DNA of 17,629 nt from DATLRC01 sp035478435 (GCA_035478435.1 DATIJT010000016.1:1-17629); one strand, 5' to 3'; positions 5,527 through 13,246 are shown, counted from the stretch's first letter. Program-made: numbers and translations. Notes: generated by a model from the sequence alone, not told the origin.

Positions 5527-8500
5527 CTAGAATTGGCCTCCTTGTCCCGGTATCTGTGGACCGGGTGGTTGAAAACCTCCAGCTTGAGCCGCAGCGGCAG
5601 CGGCTGCTTGTTGGGCCTGAGCTGCGGATGCGTAAGTAGCATTCTGGTATTCACGGCGCAATTCTTGGAATGTTGAGTCTCCACGCATGGCTTCTATAGC
5701 TTCTTGATACGTTATTGCCCCCCTTGGGCCTACTTTGCCACCGGTCCGTGGAGAACTAATTATAGAAGCAAATCTTTCTTGTAACTTAGGCGATAGAGAA
5801 TCTATCCTGATACCTTCTCTAGACATCACCTCATCCTTTAGTATTTTGGCATTTTCAGGGGCTACCTGACCCATTACATCATAGCGTCCGGCCAGGACGG
5901 CTAATTCTTGAATAGCGGCGTCATCTCCGCCGGCAAAGGCTTCCTCCAAGTTTGTCCGGATTTGCGGCGCCAGCGCCCTAACTGATTGGATACGGCCGGC
6001 GGCTATGGCACCACCCCCCTGGCCTTCCAGGGCGTTGCGGCTTAGTTGCTCATTGACTTCCGTGTCGAAGTCGGCGCCTCTGTTTCTTTGTTGCAAGGTC
6101 GTGATTAACTGTTGGTTAAAGCTGCCGCCGGCTAGGTCAAAGCGGCGCTGCTGGGTAGCCCCGTTTCGTACCCGGGCCAAAATGCGGGCGGTGGTGTTCT
6201 GGTCTCCGCCACTGGCCCACAATATGGAGCGGCCCATAGCGGCGGCTCCGCCGTTTTCGGCTTTCCAGCTGGTGCCGGTAGTACCGTTGGCCATAACACT
6301 AGCCATTTTAAAGGCATTTTCGGACATGGACCGTCTGGCTCTGCGGACTACAGCCACTCCTGCTTGAGCGTCTTCGGCACCGTAGCCACGTGCCCTTAAG
6401 AAAGCAGCCTGTTTAGATTCATCATGCAGGCTGCCGGTGACCCACTGCCCGGTACTTTCATCGAAGGCTCGGGCTGTGTCATCAACCATATCATGGTAAT
6501 CATCGTTATTCATCATCGCTTGAAAACTTTTGTTTTTCTCGATAGCTTCCTCGGCTAAACTAAAGTCACGCTCACCGCCACCAGCCTTAAAGCGCCGCCT
6601 CATCTCTCGGGGATTCAGGCCGGCACTAGGCACATTAGCCAGGCCCCTAGTTGTAACGTTGAAGGCCTTGGCGGCGGCTCCCAGCACGGGCATGCCCTCA
6701 TTCTTAAAGCGGTCGCCAATGGCCATAGCGTGCATATTGTGCTGGGTTTTGGCGGCCCGGTACTTACGCAGGCGGTCGAAGGCACCACGGCTGCGGTCGT
6801 TGGCGATGCCGCCTATGGTCGCTATGGCCCCACCGGCCAGGCGGAAGGCGAAGGTAATCAAAAAGTAGGGCGCGAAATAGGCTACGAAAGCCACCAGTTG
6901 GTAAACGGTGTTGTTAGTAGCGGCGCTAGTGACGGCGAACACCCGCCCTACGGCTATGAAACCAGCGATAATTGGGAACAGCAACAAGGCCTTCAATAGA
7001 GTATCAGACCAGAATTTCCAGGCTTTGGCGGTGTTGGGCAAAATGGCGCAGGCTATGGCGAACGGGGCGAGTACTAGCAGGAAGATTACAACCAACTGGC
7101 GAATAATCAGTACGGCAAAGCCGATTAGTACGGCCAAGGCGCCGGTAACGGCTAAGCTCAGCAGGCCGAAGATACCCAGTGCCAGTGCCGCCGCGCCGCC
7201 CACTAAACCTAGCGAAAAGACACTGCCACCACCCAATTTGACCGCGCCAAACGAATGAAACGGGGCGTAGATGAGCGAGCGCATAGCATTCCCAGTGTCA
7301 TTGGCGAAGTTGACCAGGAATTCCAGAATGTACCAAGACAGCGAAATGCCGATGACGGCAATTATCAAGCGGGGTAAGACCTTGCGGATAGTGTAGGCGT
7401 CCAGAAACTCAAAACCGGCGGCTTGGGCGATTATGGTCACTAACCCGGCAATGACTATCAGGGCCAAGCCGAAAATACGGAAGGTGTTCCAGGCGGTGAA
7501 GTAAGCCTTACCAGTCCTAACTTGATCAGAGCTACAGGTGCTAGAAGCAGTCGTACAGAAAATCCTTAAAGTATCAACCGTCAAAAGACTGTTGATGTCG
7601 TCATCCAGCGCGCCGATCATGGCCTGGGCGCCGGCTACCAACGGGCAGATGAACCAACTCAAGGGGTTTATGATGGAAGTGGCGCACTTCAGTTTAGGCG
7701 AAGCAGCGTTTTCATTAATGACTGCCGCGGCTGCCTCTTGGTCTTGTAGAATGCCGCTAAAAGCGTCTTCATTGGCTATGGCCCAGACAGTTACCGTGCC
7801 ATATTTGATCTGACAGGTTTTGTCGAAAAATGACCACTGCACCTTAAAGGCGAATTGTTCTGGTACGGCTTGGATTTGGCCACTACAGCCATTCAGGCCG
7901 CCTACGTAAATACCGTTAGCCTTTTTGGTATATTCGCCGATATATAACTTTTCATTACTTGCTCCATCTCTGAAAACTGATATAAAGGCGTCATTTTTTT
8001 TGCTGTAATAAAACCAGTTAGTGGCATCATTGGTCGAGGCCATACTAGCTGGGATGCCTGAAGTGTTCTGGGCGCCGCAGCCGTTAGAATTGTAGTTGTA
8101 ATAGGTAACGCGCGCGTTACCTAGCTTATCGATCGCGGACTGAAGCTGCCCAAGATCGGCATTATCTTTTGTATATTCTGCCCGAAAACTGAAGTTATTG
8201 TTAGATACATAGAAAAAAGGCACGCAGTTCAGTGAAAGGTTACATTTATCTTGGTTTTGAGTATCTAGTGGCGTGGCACAGTATTTATTGCCACCGCCAA
8301 CTACCATATTGCCGCGGGCGCTTTGGTTGGAAGGACTGCTTTTGGAAACATCAGTTAAGAAGTAGTAATTCTGGTTATCCCAGGTGACCTTTTTATAGAT
8401 CTCGCTGTCGTATTGGCCGCCGCCAATCACTATTTGCGAAGCGTCGCGCCAAACGGCATTGATAGTCCCTACGGCTACATCATTACCAGGGTCAATCGTT

Positions 8501-9222
8501 GGGCTACCGGCTACCGCTATACTATCTTGCCGTTGGCTGAACGCTGGCTGGTCAGTTCGTTCATAATAACTAAGTAAGCCGACAGATGAAACCGAGGAGC
8601 TGGCACCAGGGTTTATGTTAAATTGAAGATAATAACCGTGCCGTCCTGTCGTATTACTATCGTTGTAAAGCTGGAAGCCGCGCCACTCTGTAGGGCTGAC
8701 CGGGATCATAACAAATTTGGCGCACTCGGTTTCGGCCTTGTTAGTCAAAAGGTCACCATTTATAGGCGTTCCTGTGCCCGGGCTAAAGGTTATAACGGGT
8801 ATAGTTTTGCCGAAGTTACTAATAATATACTTGAGGTTTTCTTTAGTAAGAGTTTGAGGGAAAACTCCGATCAGGGTTTCAAAGGGACTTGAGGCTATAG
8901 AGGCTGGATCGGAACGGTCAACCATTTCCTGTAGGGAGCTAAGGCTAGTGCCTAGGCCCTCAAATTTCAGTAGATTACTATCTTCTTGCCTTGCCTTAAA
9001 GTTAGCCTGGCAACTAACCATGGCTAATTTCTTAGGGTCATTAGGCCCCGCTTGACTCACAGAACCCCCCTGGACTATCAGATTGAAGGTTGTAGGACTA
9101 TCACCGGCGCTAGGAGGCGGGGTGGTTATCGCCGTTGCCAGAATAGTTGCTACCAGGTTGAAGCAAAAAAGCAGGCCTAAAAAGCCGGTTAGCAGGAAAT
9201 TCTTTTTATGTTTGAACGACAT
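5527..9222 (-). CDS. VirB6/TrbL-like polytopic T4SS membrane protein with large exported domain
   Basis: The protein has 1231 residues. The N-terminus (KHKKNFLLTGFLGLLFCFNL) is a signal peptide or anchor. Residues from about 35 to 540 form a large Cys-, Asn- and aromatic-rich domain likely outside the membrane. Several membrane helices follow between about 575 and 830, including a conserved-looking segment LPNTAKAWKFWSDTLLKALL. This matches VirB6/TrbL channel proteins, which form the inner-membrane pore of T4SSs. Residues 830-1231 are hydrophilic and helical (Arg-rich at first), with an Ala/Gln-rich run and a Gly/Pro tail ending GPQIPGQGGQF; this is probably cytoplasmic. Classical VirB6 is about 300 residues, so two large domains have been added. 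The ATG at 9222 follows a TATAAT by 10 bases. The role rests on topology and neighbouring T4SS genes. Confidence 0.8.
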   Translation of the reverse strand: MSFKHKKNFLLTGFLGLLFCFNLVATILATAITTPPPSAGDSPTTFNLIVQGGSVSQAGPNDPKKLAMVSCQANFKARQEDSNLLKFEGLGTSLSSLQEMVDRSDPASIASSPFETLIGVFPQTLTKENLKYIISNFGKTIPVITFSPGTGTPINGDLLTNKAETECAKFVMIPVSPTEWRGFQLYNDSNTTGRHGYYLQFNINPGASSSVSSVGLLSYYERTDQPAFSQRQDSIAVAGSPTIDPGNDVAVGTINAVWRDASQIVIGGGQYDSEIYKKVTWDNQNYYFLTDVSKSSPSNQSARGNMVVGGGNKYCATPLDTQNQDKCNLSLNCVPFFYVSNNNFSFRAEYTKDNADLGQLQSAIDKLGNARVTYYNYNSNGCGAQNTSGIPASMASTNDATNWFYYSKKNDAFISVFRDGASNEKLYIGEYTKKANGIYVGGLNGCSGQIQAVPEQFAFKVQWSFFDKTCQIKYGTVTVWAIANEDAFSGILQDQEAAAAVINENAASPKLKCATSIINPLSWFICPLVAGAQAMIGALDDDINSLLTVDTLRIFCTTASSTCSSDQVRTGKAYFTAWNTFRIFGLALIVIAGLVTIIAQAAGFEFLDAYTIRKVLPRLIIAVIGISLSWYILEFLVNFANDTGNAMRSLIYAPFHSFGAVKLGGGSVFSLGLVGGAAALALGIFGLLSLAVTGALAVLIGFAVLIIRQLVVIFLLVLAPFAIACAILPNTAKAWKFWSDTLLKALLLFPIIAGFIAVGRVFAVTSAATNNTVYQLVAFVAYFAPYFLITFAFRLAGGAIATIGGIANDRSRGAFDRLRKYRAAKTQHNMHAMAIGDRFKNEGMPVLGAAAKAFNVTTRGLANVPSAGLNPREMRRRFKAGGGERDFSLAEEAIEKNKSFQAMMNNDDYHDMVDDTARAFDESTGQWVTGSLHDESKQAAFLRARGYGAEDAQAGVAVVRRARRSMSENAFKMASVMANGTTGTSWKAENGGAAAMGRSILWASGGDQNTTARILARVRNGATQQRRFDLAGGSFNQQLITTLQQRNRGADFDTEVNEQLSRNALEGQGGGAIAAGRIQSVRALAPQIRTNLEEAFAGGDDAAIQELAVLAGRYDVMGQVAPENAKILKDEVMSREGIRIDSLSPKLQERFASIISSPRTGGKVGPRGAITYQEAIEAMRGDSTFQELRREYQNATYASAAQAQQAAAAAAAQAGGFQPPGPQIPGQGGQF

Positions 9223-9232
9223 GACTCTTTGA

Positions 9233-9261
9233 ATTATAACCTTTTAAGATCAATCCGCTAA
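9233..9261 (-). promoter_or_regulatory. Possible promoter of the VirB6-like gene
   Basis: TATAAT on the minus strand (9238-9233) lies 10 bases before the ATG at 9222. A weak -35, TTAGCG (9261-9256), is 17 bases further upstream, inside the end of the preceding gene. A leader of only a few bases would result. The -10 is perfect and the -35 poor. Confidence 0.4.
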
Positions 9262-9672
9262 ATGGCTTACAAAGCTATCCACTAAATAGCGGTTGCCGGA
9301 TTTAACGGCTCGGCAAGTAATAGCATATTTATTAGGAGAACTAGTAAGCTCGTAGTGAAGTTCAGTTTCAGGGTTATCTGTGCTTGGATTGAGGGATTTA
9401 ATTTCGGCAGTTTGTTTGAAAGATGACGATTTACCATAGACTTTGTTGAGGTTGGTAACCTGGGCTTTCCAGTCAGATGCGGATTCCTGCCCGGCCAGGT
9501 TTTTTGAAAATAAACTATAGGACTTGGTAGCATCGTCTTGCTGGATAGCTTTTAATAAGTTGCTGCAGACACTAGAGGCAGAATGGCGGGCATTTAAGAA
9601 GCTGGAAACAGCCATTACTATAAGCAGAGCAATCAAAAGCAAACCACCGATTTGCAAAAGCTTTTTGCGCAT
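9250..9672 (-). CDS. Small membrane-anchored protein of unknown function
   Basis: The protein has 140 residues from the ATG at 9672. The frame extends 17 codons further to a TTG at 9723, but that extension runs over the likely promoter, so the ATG is preferred. One N-terminal membrane helix (KKLLQIGGLLLIALLIVMAV) is followed by about 110 residues outside the membrane (ICQ... type alpha+beta: LLKAIQQDDATKSYSLFSKN, later NRYLVDSFVSHL). This outline resembles small anchored domains of the DUF4878/NTF2-like kind, in which a helix pair precedes a curved sheet. Two cysteines (VCSNLL, ITCRAV) could pair. It ends 27 bases before the VirB6-like gene and is probably co-transcribed, so it may be an accessory cell-envelope factor of the T4SS. 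The fold suggestion is tentative. Confidence 0.7.
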   Translation of the reverse strand: MRKKLLQIGGLLLIALLIVMAVSSFLNARHSASSVCSNLLKAIQQDDATKSYSLFSKNLAGQESASDWKAQVTNLNKVYGKSSSFKQTAEIKSLNPSTDNPETELHYELTSSPNKYAITCRAVKSGNRYLVDSFVSHLAD

Positions 9673-9681
9673 ATAGTTACG

Positions 9682-9710
9682 ATTATAATAGGAGAAACCG
9701 ATTTTAGGAA
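9682..9710 (-). promoter_or_regulatory. Possible promoter of the anchored-protein gene
   Basis: A perfect TATAAT on the minus strand (9687-9682) ends 9 bases before the ATG at 9672, with a weak TTCCTA (9710-9705) at 17-base spacing. It lies back to back with the plus-strand promoter at 9748-9776. Confidence 0.4.
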
Positions 9711-9747
9711 TTTTTCGACCCAAAAACAGCTAAAAAACCTGAAAGTA

Positions 9748-9776
9748 TTTACAAACTATCTATATAATGTTATGAT
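9748..9776 (+). promoter_or_regulatory. Promoter of the gene at 9783 (leaderless type)
   Basis: TTTACA (9748-9753), a 17-base spacer and TATGAT (9771-9776) lie 6 bases before the ATG. An alternative TATAAT lies 8 bases upstream at 9763-9768. No Shine-Dalgarno is present, so the message is probably leaderless. Confidence 0.65.
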
Positions 9777-9782
9777 AGAGAA

Positions 9783-10580
9783 ATGACGCACGAAAATATC
9801 GGGGCCAATCCACCCGTACCTCCTGAAGAATTTGATAGGTTAGAGGGCGGCTTACTGGTACCTCACAGATATGTCCCAAGGCTTCCAGAAGAGTTCTTTA
9901 GAGAGCAACAAACTCCCGGCCAAACTACACCTGCCCCACCTCTCACTGAGGCCGAAGCCTTAGCCTGGAAGACAGCCAGGCTTACAGCGGTCAACGAGCT
10001 TATAAGTGGTAAGCGCCGGGCTGGCGAACTTGCAGAACTCATACTTAGCCAGGTACCAGCGCCAGTTGTTGGCCCAGACAAGTATGGTTTTCGGACAGCT
10101 TGGAGCCGGCCGATTCTCGTAAGAGACATGGAGTCGCCGGACGCAGAAGGCCGCTCTAAGGTCTACGCCAAGGTGTATGTTGGTTACGACCATACTCAAG
10201 TACCGGCAACCGTAAACGACTTCGGCGTTTTTAAAAAAGAAGCCCCCGAGTACAGGCCACCTGGCAGGTTTACAAGCATGTGGCGGCGTACCCAGACGCG
10301 CTTTAAGCCAAACGACGAGGTCGTAAACTTCGGCGTAGTGTTTTACGATGGCGCGGAAGAAGGAACTGACCTTAAAGAAACAGAAAAACAAACGGCTTCC
10401 GGCCTAAAGACCGAAAAAGCTAAAGTCGAAGAAAGTAGAAGCAAGCACAACGACAATATTCTGGTAGCTTTGTACCCTGGAGCTGCCTTGGACGCTCAAG
10501 CCTCAGCGCTTGCAACGCTTGAAGCCAGCTTAGCCGATTTGGCCACTAAGGTTGGCTTACCTCCGGAAACAATTGAGTAG
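9783..10580 (+). CDS. Hypothetical soluble protein within the T4SS locus
   Basis: The protein has 265 residues and I do not recognise it. The Pro-rich start (ENIGANPPVPPEEFDRLEGG) is followed by a helical region (EALAWKTARLTAVNELISGK), then a probably beta-rich part with many Tyr/Val/Phe (RSKVYAKVYVGYDHTQVPAT, EVVNFGVVFYDG). A Lys/Glu-rich, coiled-coil-like stretch comes next, then a final Ala/Leu helix (ALATLEASLADLATKV). There is no signal peptide or membrane helix. It stands alone between the minus-strand VirB6-like pair and the pilin operon, 64 bases before the first pilin. It shares its leaderless start and overall layout with the gene at 4542. Function unknown. Confidence 0.75.
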   Translation: MTHENIGANPPVPPEEFDRLEGGLLVPHRYVPRLPEEFFREQQTPGQTTPAPPLTEAEALAWKTARLTAVNELISGKRRAGELAELILSQVPAPVVGPDKYGFRTAWSRPILVRDMESPDAEGRSKVYAKVYVGYDHTQVPATVNDFGVFKKEAPEYRPPGRFTSMWRRTQTRFKPNDEVVNFGVVFYDGAEEGTDLKETEKQTASGLKTEKAKVEESRSKHNDNILVALYPGAALDAQASALATLEASLADLATKVGLPPETIE

Positions 10581-10607
10581 GCTTAGAGCTAAATAAAGCT
10601 TGCTGAC

Positions 10608-10636
10608 TTGCTAGCAGCTGGTTTTGGCGGTATAGT
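10608..10636 (+). promoter_or_regulatory. Promoter of the pilin operon (leaderless type)
   Basis: TTGCTA (10608-10613), a 17-base spacer and TATAGT (10631-10636) lie 8 bases before the ATG at 10645. No Shine-Dalgarno precedes this first pilin gene, whereas the downstream pilin genes have one. Confidence 0.6.
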
Positions 10637-10644
10637 TTACTAAA

Positions 10645-11250
10645 ATGGTTGCTATAAAACATAAAGTTCTAAAATTTCTGGCGCCCTTGTTGATGCTGCT
10701 GCTTCTAGCATTGCCGTTCTTCGCACGGCCTGGCTATGCCGATCCTGCCGCCCCGCAAACTGGCCTATGCTATGACCAGCTGGGAGGTACAATTACTAAC
10801 TGCAATATTAAAGATAAAGATGCCAGTGGCAATCCGCTTTCGGCCAGCAAATGCTATATAAGGTCGGATGCTGCCGCGGGCTGGCAACCTATATCCTGCT
10901 CCACGACTGTTTTCTCACAGGGTACGGCTGTCATTAAATCAAGCGTGCCTCAAACTAGTGACCCCTCCGCTCAAAGCTGTGGGGTTAAAGGCAGCACCGC
11001 GACAACTGCTAACCAGTGTGGCTTGATCGAAAAGTACCTAAACCCGTTTATTAAACTCTTATCAGTTATAGTTGGTGTCGTGGTTGTCATATCTATCATT
11101 GTCGGTGGCATCCAATATGCCAGTTCGGGCGGTGATCCTCAAAAGACTGCCAAGGCCAAGGCCCGCATCCTAAAGACCGTTTTTGCGCTAGTGGCCTTTA
11201 TATTCTTGTACGCTTTCTTGCAGTTTATAGTACCGGGAGGCATAAAGTAA
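10645..11250 (+). CDS. T4SS pilin-like protein 1 (six-cysteine, longest)
   Basis: The protein has 201 residues. A clear signal peptide (residues 1 to about 32, ending near PGYADP) is followed by about 100 exported residues with six cysteines, then two membrane helices separated by the family hallmark loop GGIQYASSGGDPQKTAKAKA. This matches the VirB2/TrbC-like T4SS pilin group common in CPR genomes. It is the longest of six tandem paralogues and the only one with a large cysteine-rich head, so it may be a minor tip or adhesin-like subunit rather than the main shaft pilin (inference). Its stop codon overlaps the next ATG by one base. Confidence 0.85.
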   Translation: MVAIKHKVLKFLAPLLMLLLLALPFFARPGYADPAAPQTGLCYDQLGGTITNCNIKDKDASGNPLSASKCYIRSDAAAGWQPISCSTTVFSQGTAVIKSSVPQTSDPSAQSCGVKGSTATTANQCGLIEKYLNPFIKLLSVIVGVVVVISIIVGGIQYASSGGDPQKTAKAKARILKTVFALVAFIFLYAFLQFIVPGGIK

Positions 11251-11621
11251 TGTTAAGTTTACTAACGCTTTTCGCCGCCAATTGCGGCGGAAACTTTTTA
11301 GGCCTGGTACCTTGGTATGCTTACCTGAAAGATGTCGACCCCAACACCTGCCAAATCAAGGGTTTTACCGTATTATCCCCAAATAAAGCTAGTGATTTCC
11401 CGCTAGTCTTGGTAGCGGTTGTCGATGACCTATTACGTATAGCCGGCCTGGTGGCGGTGGGGTATATTATTTACGGCGGTATTCAATATGTGATCAGCCA
11501 GGGTAACCCCGAACACACTGCTAAGGCCCAGGCTACTATCATTAATGCCTTGATTGGACTGGCTCTGGCTATTGTGGCCGTGGCCTTCGTGTCATTTTTA
11601 GGCAAGACACTAGGAAAATAA
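11250..11621 (+). CDS. T4SS pilin-like protein 2
   Basis: The protein has 123 residues. Its ATG overlaps the previous stop (TAATG), and GGGAGG lies 9 bases upstream. The N-terminus is short and only weakly hydrophobic (MLSLLTLFAANCGGNF), so a classical signal peptide is doubtful. Two cysteines (NCGGN and NTCQI) lie in the first 45 residues. Two membrane helices flank the loop GGIQYVISQGNPEHTAKAQA, the hallmark of this pilin family; the Gly-Asp of the loop is Gly-Asn here. It is part of the six-gene pilin operon. Confidence 0.83.
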   Translation: MLSLLTLFAANCGGNFLGLVPWYAYLKDVDPNTCQIKGFTVLSPNKASDFPLVLVAVVDDLLRIAGLVAVGYIIYGGIQYVISQGNPEHTAKAQATIINALIGLALAIVAVAFVSFLGKTLGK

Positions 11622-11625
11622 ACAG

Positions 11626-11904
11626 ATGTACTCCAGTCTTTTTGCAGCTTCTGTCGACCTTACCCCCCTACCCCACACCACCGCTGGGCACGACCAGATC
11701 CAGCTTATCCTGAATATTGTTTTCGGAATTATGGGAGGGCTGGCGTTACTAATGATAACCATATCAGGCTTACGCTATATATTTTCGGCCGGGGACCCTA
11801 GAAAAACCGCCCAAGCTAAGAATGGCATTATTTATTCGCTAGTCGGTTTATTAGTGGCTATCGCGGCTGAGGCGATTGTGGCCTTTGTATTGGGGAATCT
11901 ATGA
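11626..11904 (+). CDS. T4SS pilin-like protein 3 (no cysteines)
   Basis: The protein has 92 residues, the shortest in the set. AGGAAAA inside the end of the previous gene serves as a ribosome site. No signal peptide is evident before the first membrane helix (IVFGIMGGLALLMITISGL). The loop RYIFSAGDPRKTAQAKNG is canonical and the second helix (SLVGLLVAIAAEAIVAFVLG) follows. It is the only paralogue lacking cysteines. It overlaps the next gene by 4 bases (ATGA), implying coupled translation. Confidence 0.83.
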   Translation: MYSSLFAASVDLTPLPHTTAGHDQIQLILNIVFGIMGGLALLMITISGLRYIFSAGDPRKTAQAKNGIIYSLVGLLVAIAAEAIVAFVLGNL

Positions 11905-12314
11905 CGAAGCGGTTGAGCAGTTTGCTAGTAGCTGGCGTGGCTGCCCTAGGCTTGCTGTTCACGCCCCTGCCAGTTGCGGCTGCCAGCTGGAACCCCTTCG
12001 GCGGCGTCGATTGCTCGCAAGCGGCTGATTCGGCCGTTTGCAAAGATAAAACCACCACCAATCCCCTGGTTGGATCGGACGGTTTGCTAGTGAAAGTTAC
12101 GCATATCATAGCCATAGTAGCTGGGGCAGCGGCCGTGATTATGATTTTGATAGGGGCGTTCCGCCTCATTACTTCCGGCAGCGACATAAGCAACAACTCG
12201 CGGACGGACGAAGACGTTAAGAACGCCAGGAATACGATTGCGAACGCACTCATTGGCCTGGCTATTATAGTTCTGGCGCAAACCATAATTAGTTTTGTCT
12301 TAAGTAAGATATAA
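11901..12314 (+). CDS. T4SS pilin-like protein 4
   Basis: The protein has 137 residues. A signal peptide (TKRLSSLLVAGVAALGLLFT, ending near VAAASW) precedes a short exported head with two cysteines (VDCSQ, AVCKD), then a membrane helix (IIAIVAGAAAVIMILIGAFR). The loop is expanded and diverged (ITSGSDISNNSRTDEDVKNA) compared with the SGGDPxKTxxAK pattern of its neighbours, and the second helix is standard. It starts within the ATGA overlap with the previous gene, with GGGGA nearby as ribosome site. Confidence 0.83.
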   Translation: MTKRLSSLLVAGVAALGLLFTPLPVAAASWNPFGGVDCSQAADSAVCKDKTTTNPLVGSDGLLVKVTHIIAIVAGAAAVIMILIGAFRLITSGSDISNNSRTDEDVKNARNTIANALIGLAIIVLAQTIISFVLSKI

Positions 12315-12323
12315 GGGGTAAAT

Positions 12324-12719
12324 ATGCGACGATTCATAAAAGAGTGCCTACTAAGCGGACTAGTATTTTTGCTAGCCGGAAGCCTAGCGTCGCCGATAGC
12401 TTTAGCGGCCGATTCGCTTCAAGCCGGCAAAGACCAAGCCTGCCAGGGCATTAGCTTGGCAAATGGCTCAAATGGGTGCAGTAACGGCGGTGACATCACC
12501 AAAGTTGTTAGCGCGGCCGTGCAAATCCTGAGTATCGTTATTGGCATCACCGCGGTAATCGTAATCGTTGCCAGTGGCTTTAAGTATATAACCTCCGGCG
12601 GCGATGCGGGTAAGGTAAAAGGCGCCAAAGACACCCTGATTTACGCCTTGGTCGGCTTAGCGGTCGCCGCTTTCGCCCAGTTCATTGTCCACTTCGTGCT
12701 TAATAAAGTCCGTTTATAG
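12324..12719 (+). CDS. T4SS pilin-like protein 5
   Basis: The protein has 131 residues. The signal peptide ends near ALAADS. An exported head of about 40 residues with two cysteines (QACQG, NGCSN) precedes the first helix, the loop FKYITSGGDAGKVKGAKD and the second helix, ending AQFIVHFVLNKV. AAGGGG lies 5 bases before the ATG. Its last third is very close to pilin 6, including a 23-base identical DNA block (12678-12700 and 13167-13189), which suggests a recent duplication or gene conversion. Confidence 0.85.
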   Translation: MRRFIKECLLSGLVFLLAGSLASPIALAADSLQAGKDQACQGISLANGSNGCSNGGDITKVVSAAVQILSIVIGITAVIVIVASGFKYITSGGDAGKVKGAKDTLIYALVGLAVAAFAQFIVHFVLNKVRL

Positions 12720-12724
12720 AGGAC

Positions 12725-12754
12725 TTGCCGGACGGTAGGCCGATGTGGTATAAG
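12725..12754 (+). promoter_or_regulatory. Probable internal promoter for pilin 6
   Basis: TTGCCG (12725-12730), an 18-base spacer and TATAAG (12749-12754) form a promoter whose spacer ends in TGG, giving an extended -10. The only sizeable gap in the pilin operon lies here. It would give a leader of about 30 bases before the ATG at 12792, with AAAGG (12776-12780) as a weak ribosome site. Separate extra expression of the last pilin is likely. Confidence 0.5.
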
Positions 12755-12772
12755 TTTAAGAAAGAAATATTA

Positions 12773-12790
12773 ATGAAAGGTAATCCTTAA
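12773..12790 (+). other. Mini-ORF (MKGNP) in the leader of pilin 6
   Basis: A five-codon frame with stop ends one base before the pilin 6 ATG and lies in the presumed leader. The close spacing could let terminating ribosomes restart at the pilin. It may equally be accidental; there is no direct sign of translation. Confidence 0.2.
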
Positions 12791-12791
12791 A

Positions 12792-13214
12792 ATGATCAAA
12801 AAAATCAAAAGTTTCGTGTTAATCGCTCTCATGACCGCTAGCTTCTCAGCGCCAGCGCTGGTGCCGGTCACCGCCTTGGCAGCGACGTGTACTCCAATTG
12901 CCCAAGGCATTAGCCAGGGGATCAATAACGCCACTATCGGCAACAATGACAGTTCGTGCGATACCAGCGGCAGCAACATAGACCTAAGTAATATAGCTAA
13001 GAAGGTGGTTAATATCTTTTCTGTTATCGTTGGTATCGTTGCCGTGTTGATGATCATCTACGGCGGTTTCCGCTATATTACCTCTGGTGGTGAGTCTGGT
13101 AATATATCTAACGCCAAGAACACTTTGATCTACGCCTTAGTCGGTTTGATTATAGTGGCTCTGGCTCAGTTCATTGTCCACTTCGTGCTCAATACTGCCC
13201 TTTCCGCCCAGTAG
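12792..13214 (+). CDS. T4SS pilin-like protein 6 (candidate major pilin)
   Basis: The protein has 140 residues. A signal peptide (MIKKIKSFVLIALMTASFSA, ending near ALAATC) is followed by a 45-residue Asn/Ser-rich exported head with two cysteines (ATCTP, SSCDT). The first helix (VFSIIVGIVAVLMIIYGGF-type), the loop RYITSGGESGNISNAKN and the second helix ending QFIVHFVLNTA come next. It has its own probable promoter and lies right before the strong terminator, an arrangement that would give it the most mRNA. It is therefore the best candidate for the main shaft subunit, which is inference. Confidence 0.85.
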   Translation: MIKKIKSFVLIALMTASFSAPALVPVTALAATCTPIAQGISQGINNATIGNNDSSCDTSGSNIDLSNIAKKVVNIFSVIVGIVAVLMIIYGGFRYITSGGESGNISNAKNTLIYALVGLIIVALAQFIVHFVLNTALSAQ

Positions 13215-13246
13215 AATAGCCCAAACCAACAAATTTGTAGAACAAT

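Noticed and set aside
9960..10391. Minus-strand ORF of 143 codons opposite the gene at 9783
   Set aside because: It has no promoter or ribosome site, while the plus-strand gene has a near-consensus leaderless promoter at its ATG.
11858..12337. Minus-strand ORF of 159 codons in the pilin operon
   Set aside because: It is antisense to pilin 4, which has a signal peptide, helix pattern and coupled start; the reverse frame is an artefact.
1..13214. Self-transmissible conjugative element
   Set aside because: No relaxase, coupling ATPase, integrase or origin of transfer is seen. The T4SS genes alone do not show conjugation, although genes beyond the left edge could change this.
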